This document shows positions 8,660-15,842 of a stretch of 25,346 bases of DNA, piece after piece. The notes below the pieces were generated by a model. That model had not been told where the DNA came from. It did not search any database and saw only the letters and a program-made list of their open reading frames with translations. This DNA is from CAZAPZ01 sp964487285. GTDB lineage: Bacteria; Campylobacterota_A; Desulfurellia; JAADFJ01. Numbering within the stretch: position 1 is the stretch's first letter; the number at the start of each line of letters is the position of its first letter. The DNA lies in the NCBI GenBank assembly GCA_964487285.1, contig CAZAPZ010000012.1, positions 1 to 25,346 of the forward strand, in the 5' to 3' direction. The position numbers and the translations under genes were made by a program.

Positions 8660-9334
8660 CTATTCTTTTGTCCTTTCGACAGCAGATGCAGAAGACAAAG
8701 AAAAGGAGCTTGGGATTTCTTGTCTTGTTATAAAAGCTGAAATTCGATGCAAAATTTCTTTCCCTACCATGTCTTCGGATGTCGGCATATTAGTATTAAT
8801 AGATGAAAGCAAAGCCTCTATAATTATTTTCTGCTTGCTCTTCTTATCACCTTTGGTCATCCATAAACTCTTTTCATTCTCGCTTGAAAAATTGTCTTTC
8901 GGCATTGATACTTCATTGGAACTCATAAAAGCCTTAAACTTACCGTCTTTTAAAAGTCCGATTTCACACTTGAGTTTTTTGCCGGATAAATAACTATGCA
9001 GATAATAATTGCCTTCTCCGCCTTCAATCATTACTTTTTCAATAGTTACATTTTCATTGTTTCTTAGAATCATTATATTTAAGGACAAAGAAGCATCTTT
9101 CTGATTTTTTACAATATTTTCAGTCTTTCTATCCATATCCCAATAGATATAGGCTAATGATGGATTAACCGGTAAAAGAATCAGCGTAGCAGAATAATAG
9201 CGATTCGGTATTTTGTATTCTTTACCTTTTTCGGAAACAGTCGTCTTTGGAGTTGCGATTTGCGATGTGCTTGAAACGGAATTTATTTTAATTGTATTTT
9301 TATAAACTTTTTTATTCTCCGCTTTTATTTTCAT
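8660..9334 (-). CDS. DUF4912 domain protein in the glycogen operon
   Basis: The 224-residue protein has a low-complexity, lysine- and serine/threonine-rich N-terminus of about 40 residues. After this comes a segment with the DUF4912 look: RYYSATLILLPVNPSLAYIYWDMD at about 45-68, a beta-rich middle, and a short aromatic GGEGNYYLHSYL motif. The family function is unknown. No catalytic motif, membrane helix or signal peptide is apparent. The start is supported by GGAGG six bases before the ATG, inside the end of glgA, which it overlaps by 23 bases; its stop abuts the branching enzyme start. Sandwiched between glycogen synthase and branching enzyme, it may be a glucan-binding or regulatory partner of these enzymes, but this is inference from position only. 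Confidence 0.72.
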   Translation of the reverse strand: MKIKAENKKVYKNTIKINSVSSTSQIATPKTTVSEKGKEYKIPNRYYSATLILLPVNPSLAYIYWDMDRKTENIVKNQKDASLSLNIMILRNNENVTIEKVMIEGGEGNYYLHSYLSGKKLKCEIGLLKDGKFKAFMSSNEVSMPKDNFSSENEKSLWMTKGDKKSKQKIIIEALLSSINTNMPTSEDMVGKEILHRISAFITRQEIPSSFSLSSASAVERTKE

Positions 9335-10745
9335 CTCTATCCTCCAGTAGTTCTTTATATATCGCGATATATTCTTTTGCGCTTTTTTCCCAAGAAAAAT
9401 CAGATTTCATATTATGCTTTTTTATAATTTTAAATCTTCTGTTGTCACATTTCAAGCTTATTGCCCTTGAAACCGCCTCATAAAGTTCAGAAGATGACGG
9501 TTTATCAAAACAGATGCCCTGCCCTCCCGGTAAGTTTAGCGAAAAATCGTGCACACTATCTTTTAAGCCTCCGGTTTTTCTAACAATAGGCACCGTACCA
9601 TATCGCATGGCAATCATTTGATTTAATCCGCATGGTTCAAAAAGAGACGGCATCAGTAAAAAATCGGCGGCAGCGTACATAATGCGAGCCTGCACCTCAT
9701 CATATCCGACAGTAACAGAAATATTTTTATGTCTTTCACTCATCTTTTCAAACAATTCGTTCTGTTTTATACTTCCGCTTCCTAAAATTGCGATGTTTAT
9801 ATGAAGCCGAGACAATTTATCGGCAGCTTCCAATATCAAATCTACACCTTTTTGCCTTGTCAATCTTCCTATAAAAATTATTAAGCCCATTTTATCGCTA
9901 AAACCTATTTTTTCACAAAAGTATCTCTTATTTTTTTGCTTTAATGAAAGACGATTTTTATCATATTGATGAGCTATCAGTCTATCGGTCTTCGGAGAAA
10001 AAATATGCGTATCGATTCCATTGAGTATTCCTTTAAGTTTTCGTTTATTTGCTATCAGCACTCCATCAAGTCCACACCCGAACGCAGGAGTAAGAATCTC
10101 CTCCGCATAAGTAGGGCTAACGGTTGTTAGTGCATCGGAATACACAATTCCAGCTTTTAAAATATTTATTTTGTCGTAAAATTCAAGACCTTCCATCTTA
10201 AAATAACGCCAGTCAATCCCAAGGCGTTTCATGGACAGTTTTGAAAATATGCCTTGAAATGCAAGATTATGAATTGTAAGCAAAATCTTGAAATTAAACT
10301 CATACTGCTTGGAAATCCATGCCATTAAAGCTGTCTGCCAATCGTTAAGATGCAAAATATCAAGCTTCTTTTTTGTTAGATCTATCCATTTTAGCACACC
10401 ATAACAGAATATGCCAAATCTAACATCGTTATCGCTATATGATCCGCCGGAACCGTAAAGATAATCTCTGTCGCATAAAATAGGTGAATACAAAAACCAA
10501 CAGGTGATGCCTTCATATATACAGCTATGAATTGAAACAGGATAAATAACGAAGCCTATCTTTAGTTCGTAAGACATAACATGCTTTATATTGTAACCGG
10601 CTCTGTCAATAAACTTATAAAGCGGCATTATCACTTCAACACTATTTTCTTCTGACATTGCTTTTGGCAATGAGCCTGCTACATCAGCCAACCCTCCACT
10701 TTTTGCAAAAGGAAAAATTTCACTTGATGCAAAAAGTATGTTCAT
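9312..10745 (-). CDS. glgA: Glycogen synthase (GT5 family)
   Basis: The enzyme elongates alpha-1,4-glucan from an NDP-glucose donor, usually ADP-glucose. I chose the ATG at 10745 instead of the upstream in-frame start at 10775, because MNILFASSEIFPFAKSGGLADV is the family N-terminus and this ATG overlaps the galT stop as ATGA. The resulting 477 residues equal the typical GlgA length. KSGGL (Lys15) is the donor-binding loop; FIGRLTRQKGVDL opens the second Rossmann domain; PSLFEPCGLNQM carries the catalytic glutamate and is followed by the KTGGL motif. Whether ADP- or UDP-glucose is used cannot be read from sequence. The gene lies between galT and the DUF4912 gene in one operon. No glgC homologue is in the window. 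Confidence 0.95.
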   Translation of the reverse strand: MNILFASSEIFPFAKSGGLADVAGSLPKAMSEENSVEVIMPLYKFIDRAGYNIKHVMSYELKIGFVIYPVSIHSCIYEGITCWFLYSPILCDRDYLYGSGGSYSDNDVRFGIFCYGVLKWIDLTKKKLDILHLNDWQTALMAWISKQYEFNFKILLTIHNLAFQGIFSKLSMKRLGIDWRYFKMEGLEFYDKINILKAGIVYSDALTTVSPTYAEEILTPAFGCGLDGVLIANKRKLKGILNGIDTHIFSPKTDRLIAHQYDKNRLSLKQKNKRYFCEKIGFSDKMGLIIFIGRLTRQKGVDLILEAADKLSRLHINIAILGSGSIKQNELFEKMSERHKNISVTVGYDEVQARIMYAAADFLLMPSLFEPCGLNQMIAMRYGTVPIVRKTGGLKDSVHDFSLNLPGGQGICFDKPSSSELYEAVSRAISLKCDNRRFKIIKKHNMKSDFSWEKSAKEYIAIYKELLEDRDENKSGE

Positions 10746-11764
10746 GGCAGAGATAGTCTTAAAAGTTTTGCGCAACTTTCGGGTTCTACCGGATTAATAT
10801 GTATATGATTTGCCACTTCAAATCCCCCTAATCGATAGATGCGCGGCATTATTCGCATTAAGAAATGAAAGCTTTTATCTATAATTTGTTTTTTGTCCTC
10901 AAAATCTAAAATTTTTTGTAAGGGCGGCAGATAAAAAGATATATTCATATCAAATCTGCCAAGCTTTTTATAAAGCGCTTTCACAACTTCATCTGTTATT
11001 GATGCCAATGCTTCAAGTATAGCCTCATCAAAATAAGTTATATCACTAATTTGATCTTTTGTTGTTATGCACACTTCAAACGGATAGCTGCTTGCATAAG
11101 GACAAAACGCAGCAAAAGATAAATTATCCGTTACCAACCCGCCTCTACCAATTTCTTCTTCAAGAATATCTCGCATAAGCGCTCTTTTATGCTTTTTAAA
11201 GTAACCTACCTTCCTTTTTGTCATATCAAGCATAACATTTGAAACTATCGGCAAGCCTATTATCTGAGTATGAGGATGATCTTGAGTTGCACCTGCAAGA
11301 GCCCCTATATTTTTAAAAATAGCAAGCGATGCTATCCTTTCATCGTTAGCGAGATCGGATATTCTATTTTGTATGGTTAAAAACCAATTTTTATAATCAT
11401 TCAAATTAAATTGATTGATGCTATTTTTATGGGCAAAGGTATCGATAATTATCTCGTGAGCGCCGAACCCGTTACAATACTCATACATTCCAACTCTTTT
11501 GGAGAGATATGCTGTTTCTATCTGAACGGCTTTGTATAAATTCGGAATAACACGCGTGTACCATCCTGGCAAATCTTTCATAGTTCCTTTCTTGCGGATT
11601 GCAAAAATCTCGGGAGGCGTCATTGTCTCATTGCCTTCGCAGAACGGGCATTCGGCTAAGCTTTCCGTATTAACGATATGGCTATTTGTATCAGGTCTAT
11701 GCAGCCTTTCGGGAGCTATAATGACATCATTGTTATATAATATGCTATGCCTTATCTGCGACAT
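10742..11764 (-). CDS. galT: GalT-family nucleotidyl (hexose-1-phosphate uridylyl) transferase
   Basis: The 340-residue protein has the GalT fold signatures: CPFCEG (Cys39, Cys42) and His103 in GFGAHEIIID as zinc ligands, and the HIT-like active site DHPHTQ with nucleophile His165 (family motif HPHxQ), preceded by NIGALAGAT. Classical GalT swaps UMP between UDP-glucose and galactose-1-phosphate. No other Leloir-pathway gene (galK, galE) is in the window, and the gene is translationally coupled to glgA by ATGA and overlaps the preceding glucanotransferase by 13 bases. A role in making or recycling the NDP-glucose used by GlgA is therefore plausible; a plant GalT homologue has been described as an ADP-glucose phosphorylase. 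The gene symbol reflects family membership; the substrate is uncertain. Confidence 0.85.
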   Translation of the reverse strand: MSQIRHSILYNNDVIIAPERLHRPDTNSHIVNTESLAECPFCEGNETMTPPEIFAIRKKGTMKDLPGWYTRVIPNLYKAVQIETAYLSKRVGMYEYCNGFGAHEIIIDTFAHKNSINQFNLNDYKNWFLTIQNRISDLANDERIASLAIFKNIGALAGATQDHPHTQIIGLPIVSNVMLDMTKRKVGYFKKHKRALMRDILEEEIGRGGLVTDNLSFAAFCPYASSYPFEVCITTKDQISDITYFDEAILEALASITDEVVKALYKKLGRFDMNISFYLPPLQKILDFEDKKQIIDKSFHFLMRIMPRIYRLGGFEVANHIHINPVEPESCAKLLRLSLP

Positions 11765-13770
11765 ATTAATACCGAGCAGCTAAATGAAAGTCTGCCTTTA
11801 AAAGGAAAAATTGCTGCAATGCTTACGCCTTGAATCGTTTTGTTATATCCTAATTCGCTTTGTGATATGGTTTCCAAAGGATAATAAATTAAATCAAAAG
11901 GAGTGCTAAATGAAAAGGCAATTTTCTTATCAGTACAAGAATCATTGATGCTAAACTGTTTTATATCATCAATTCTACCTTCATTGCCGAGAAATTTATC
12001 TTCTATCATAACATCTCTTAAATTAGCAAAATGGAGATTACATTCAACAGCATATACCAATTGTTCTCTACAGCTACTATCCAATTTTAGTTTAAACTCA
12101 AATCCGTCATCTTTAAATAGATATTGTTTTTTAAGATCGGTATCATACTCCTTTTTCATATAGATACCGCCTTTTCTTTCATAAGAAACCAATCGCCCAT
12201 TGATATTAGATTCATACGGCATATTTACAAAATCGCCATATTCCCTAAAACTACAGTCATGAAAGTTTTTTAGATTAAAACTTTTGTCGCTAATGTGATC
12301 TATAAATGAGTTCTTATTATACCAATCAAAATGCAGTGCAGCCTTTATCGTTTTATCAACCGCAAAACTGCTTGAATGAATACTGCTCATCTCATCGGTT
12401 TTTATATTATCAGGCATATTAGTAAGCATTTTTTCATGGTATGCCTCCTTTCTACGCGTAATAACATTCTGAAAATTAAACAGCTTTTCTCTGTCATCAA
12501 ATTCAATGATCTGTCCACCTATAGGACTTATTATATAGTTAAGTTTTTTTGTTACGATTCTTATCTCGTCTGATCCGTCGCAGTTTATATCTTTGCGTTC
12601 AATGAACATATCCCCATTTTTATATCTTATATTGTCACACTTAATCAAATACCTATATGCATTATCCCTGAGATTCGGCAGATAAAGGCCTCCAAAAATA
12701 CCATGCCAAAAAACATCATTGGTTTGAGCTTTGTAAAGGTTTTCTTTAAATTGTTTATCCTTTGTAGTTCCCTGAAGCAAAGAGTGCTCTATCATCCTTT
12801 TGTGAAGGTGGTTACTTTCGGAATATTTGTGAAAAAAGTTTTTCCACACACCGCCTTTTAGAAATTTAACCCCGTATTCCTCGAATTGTTCTTTACCCAT
12901 CTGTTGTCTAAGAGTTTCAAGCTTCACCGCATCATCGGCATTCAAGCTCCATTGACCCATCTCGTAATATGAGACATTCGGCAAATATGCAATTCCCAAA
13001 GGTTTATTATGTTTTAGATAATAGTTATACTGCATCGGTTCAATCAACGGATGCTCAAGAATCTTTCGTATAAAATTGTCCAGCCATCCTTTTTCGTAAA
13101 CCCAATCGTAGGTATGCGGCCATAAACCAAACTTTTCAGCATCGTCAAAGATAATAGCCGCACCATTTTTTTTTATTATATTTATAGCCTTATCAACCGT
13201 TTTAAACGGAATAGCATAACGCAAATCCTTATTTATAGGAAATATTGCAAGATTCTTTCCATCATCCTCGGTCAGGTAATATCCTTGCAGCTCATCTTTA
13301 TTAAATCCGGCACACAAGAAATGGTAATCATCAACCAATGTATAATCAATGCTGCAGCTATTCAGATCGCCTACTATGCTTTCCCCCCAAACCCGCTCTG
13401 TCAGCCAGATGCCGCACGCCGTCTGATGAAAATTCTTCTTTATGCTGTTAGTGAGTTTTTTAATTTGACCAATCCTATCAATTGACGGTATGGAACACAA
13501 TATAGGCTCGTAATATCCTCCGCTTAAAAACTCAAGGCTGCCTGCATCGCTAAGTTGTTTCATAATAGAAAATAGCTCGGGAAAGTGTAATTGTACCTGT
13601 TCCAACAACCAGCCGCTGCAATGAACTGAAAATTTAAACTCAGGATATCTCGAAACGGTTTTAAAGAAAGGAAAATAACATTTTCTTACCGCCTCTTCCA
13701 ATACATTTCCAAAATTGTCCACAGGCTGATGCATATGTATGCCAAAAAGAAACGGTATGATATTCTTCAT
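11752..13770 (-). CDS. 4-alpha-glucanotransferase, GH57 family (Thermococcus litoralis type)
   Basis: The 672-residue protein matches the GH57 4-alpha-glucanotransferase layout: a catalytic barrel over about the first 300 residues, then the DUF1925/DUF1926-type beta domains to the end. Motifs are IHMHQPVDNF at 11-20, GGYYEPI at 84-90, GIWLTERVWGE at 120-130 with the nucleophile Glu125, and IFDDAEKFGLWP at 207-218 with the acid/base Asp near 210. The archaeal enzyme is 659 residues long. It disproportionates maltodextrins, moving alpha-1,4-linked chains between acceptors. Alpha-amylase activity is the main alternative for this subfamily. There is no signal peptide, so action is cytoplasmic. 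Its ATG overlaps the stop of the preceding GH57 gene (ATGA), and its 3' end overlaps galT. Confidence 0.9.
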   Translation of the reverse strand: MKNIIPFLFGIHMHQPVDNFGNVLEEAVRKCYFPFFKTVSRYPEFKFSVHCSGWLLEQVQLHFPELFSIMKQLSDAGSLEFLSGGYYEPILCSIPSIDRIGQIKKLTNSIKKNFHQTACGIWLTERVWGESIVGDLNSCSIDYTLVDDYHFLCAGFNKDELQGYYLTEDDGKNLAIFPINKDLRYAIPFKTVDKAINIIKKNGAAIIFDDAEKFGLWPHTYDWVYEKGWLDNFIRKILEHPLIEPMQYNYYLKHNKPLGIAYLPNVSYYEMGQWSLNADDAVKLETLRQQMGKEQFEEYGVKFLKGGVWKNFFHKYSESNHLHKRMIEHSLLQGTTKDKQFKENLYKAQTNDVFWHGIFGGLYLPNLRDNAYRYLIKCDNIRYKNGDMFIERKDINCDGSDEIRIVTKKLNYIISPIGGQIIEFDDREKLFNFQNVITRRKEAYHEKMLTNMPDNIKTDEMSSIHSSSFAVDKTIKAALHFDWYNKNSFIDHISDKSFNLKNFHDCSFREYGDFVNMPYESNINGRLVSYERKGGIYMKKEYDTDLKKQYLFKDDGFEFKLKLDSSCREQLVYAVECNLHFANLRDVMIEDKFLGNEGRIDDIKQFSINDSCTDKKIAFSFSTPFDLIYYPLETISQSELGYNKTIQGVSIAAIFPFKGRLSFSCSVLICRR

Positions 13771-15842
13771 ATAAACCAGCTCTTTGCATAATTTTCATCT
13801 GCATAAAGTTTTAAAGAACCATATGACGGCAAAATTTGAACAACTTCTTTACCCTGCTCTATAATAATTCTGACATGATCAAAATCATTGCCGCAAAAAC
13901 AATTTTTTAATATTGATATTTCAATTATATCCCCACTTTTAGCGTCAACATATAGATTGCCTTTAACCGAGCAGATTATCCTTTTATCCGACGCTATAGG
14001 TATTTGAATGGTTTCATCCGATTCCTGAAAAATAATATTGACATAGCAACCTTTATCAATTAGCGATGCAATATTGCCTTCAAGCGCAAGATACACCGAT
14101 TTGTCATCATAGCCATAGTAAATTTTCTTTATAGGTCCTCGTGTCATCTCCATTGTAGAAAAAGCATGTGTTTCATCAATACACCCGGCTCCGAGCCATT
14201 CAAAAAATGAGCCGAACTTTCCATCAATAATTGGAGTAATTGGAAATTTGGGTTCCGATATGTAATAAGCAGTGCTTTTACCTTTTGCAATAGGTTCAAA
14301 TAGATCATCGGGAGCAGAAATTCGCATAATATTATAAATGTTGATAAGATGTTCCCTAAAAAGTAGATCAAACTCCATATCAAATGCGGTGCTATGGTCA
14401 TCTCCATACCACCAGAACCAATCACTGCACTCTGCTGATAAAAAATGATTTTCGATTGCAGCCGATTGAGCACTCGTTAGCTTCGGCTTGTAATGCAGGA
14501 AATCTCTTTTAGTCTGAAATAGCATTTCCCACGCCCTATTTTTTTCAGGTGTTCCTATCCATGTGGAAAAATCACCGTTTATCCAGCTTCCGGTAGATAA
14601 TTTTTTGAGCTTAACGCATTTATCTAATGGGATATCTTCAAACCTCACCATATTTGTCCATTCTAATTCCACGAGTTTTTTGTATAGCTTTGTCAAAAAG
14701 TCATACCCATTATTCTCATAAAATTCCCACGCATTCTCACCATCCAATATACAGCATACCAGTGCATCTTTATTTGTTTTATAAATTGATTTGAGTTGGC
14801 CGATGAACCGATCTACTGCTTTCTCAGGTTCAATAAAGCGGTATGAAAATCCTATAAAATCGCTTAATTTATGATCTCTGAAAAAGAGTTTGCATTTATC
14901 AAATCTATAAGGCTTATACAAATTCTTATGATCCGATGAGCCTATCGACTTAAATAGGATAGTTTCATCAGATGCAGCCCACTTAATATTTTGCTGCTGA
15001 TAAAGTAAAATAGAATTTTGATCAACGGCACCCTCTGCAGGCCAAACTCCTATCGGTTTAGTTTCGAATATTTTTATAAATTGCTCTTTTGAACGTTTAA
15101 TCTGAATTAACGCATCATCCTTAAAAGAAATAGGATTTTTAGGCAGCTTGACATATGGGTTTGCCTCTTTTGCACTATTAATATCCACAAGAAGAGGCAG
15201 TATAGGATGGGCAAACGGCGTTGTTGATAGCCCTATTTTCCCTTCCGAATAAAGAGCTTTGTAATAAGGCAAAATGGTTTTGACAAAACTTTTGAGCGAA
15301 TCAAACAGCCTTTCTTTGTCATCCTGCGTAAAATTTCCTCCTTTTATTATCAGCTCTTTCACAACATCACTATTTTGACGCAGATAGTTTCCGCACCATG
15401 AAAGCACGGAAAGAACTTCTATATCAACGAACTCCTCTGCATCATATCTATTTTTGTAATAAAGCTTTGCAAATCGTTTAAAAGGCTTAACCATTGTATC
15501 AAAATTAGAAGCCTTGCAATATCTCATAAGCTGCCTTTTTTCTTCGATATTAAGCAGTGAATAATCTTTAATCCAAAGTTTTAAAAATCGGTCATTCCGT
15601 AATGGATCGACGTATTTTTGAAGCTGCATGACAAGAGTCGGAGTGAGGTTAAAGGTTACTTTTATTTCAACTGTTTTTGAAGCTATCCACGGCATATCAT
15701 AGTAATCCTTCAGTGCGTGTAGAAATACCCATGGCATATTCATTACACCGTTCTTATCCCGATAATCAGGCTGATGCATATGCCACAAAAAAGCAAGCTT
15801 GAAAGCCGTGTCGGAAGCAGCATAGCTATTTCTATCTTTCAT
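13767..15842 (-). CDS. Amylopullulanase/alpha-amylase-like glycoside hydrolase, GH57 family
   Basis: The 691-residue protein is a third, distinct GH57 enzyme. Its N-terminal motif is WHMHQPDY at 20-27. The nucleophile is Glu270 in GVWPAEGAVD, and the acid/base is Asp367 in CILDGENAWEFY; these WPAEG and LDGENAW forms are those of the amylopullulanase branch of GH57. STTPFAHPILPLL at about 206-218 is the second family motif. The last 130 residues form a beta-rich domain (IDGKFGSFFEWLGAG, YYGYDDKSVYLALEG) of the kind found at the end of bacterial members. No signal peptide or S-layer domain is present, unlike secreted pullulanases, so it probably trims intracellular glucan. An AAAGGA-like ribosome binding site lies in the end of the preceding gene, which it overlaps by ATGA. 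Alpha-1,4 versus alpha-1,6 specificity is unresolved. Confidence 0.85.
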   Translation of the reverse strand: MKDRNSYAASDTAFKLAFLWHMHQPDYRDKNGVMNMPWVFLHALKDYYDMPWIASKTVEIKVTFNLTPTLVMQLQKYVDPLRNDRFLKLWIKDYSLLNIEEKRQLMRYCKASNFDTMVKPFKRFAKLYYKNRYDAEEFVDIEVLSVLSWCGNYLRQNSDVVKELIIKGGNFTQDDKERLFDSLKSFVKTILPYYKALYSEGKIGLSTTPFAHPILPLLVDINSAKEANPYVKLPKNPISFKDDALIQIKRSKEQFIKIFETKPIGVWPAEGAVDQNSILLYQQQNIKWAASDETILFKSIGSSDHKNLYKPYRFDKCKLFFRDHKLSDFIGFSYRFIEPEKAVDRFIGQLKSIYKTNKDALVCCILDGENAWEFYENNGYDFLTKLYKKLVELEWTNMVRFEDIPLDKCVKLKKLSTGSWINGDFSTWIGTPEKNRAWEMLFQTKRDFLHYKPKLTSAQSAAIENHFLSAECSDWFWWYGDDHSTAFDMEFDLLFREHLINIYNIMRISAPDDLFEPIAKGKSTAYYISEPKFPITPIIDGKFGSFFEWLGAGCIDETHAFSTMEMTRGPIKKIYYGYDDKSVYLALEGNIASLIDKGCYVNIIFQESDETIQIPIASDKRIICSVKGNLYVDAKSGDIIEISILKNCFCGNDFDHVRIIIEQGKEVVQILPSYGSLKLYADENYAKSWFI

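Noticed and set aside
10746..10775. Upstream start for glgA adding ten residues
   Set aside because: GlgA proteins begin at the MNILFASSE position, and ATG 10745 is coupled to the galT stop by ATGA.
14144..14473. 109-codon minus-strand frame within the amylopullulanase-like gene
   Set aside because: It lies in another frame of the same strand over well-conserved GH57 coding sequence, without its own translation signals.
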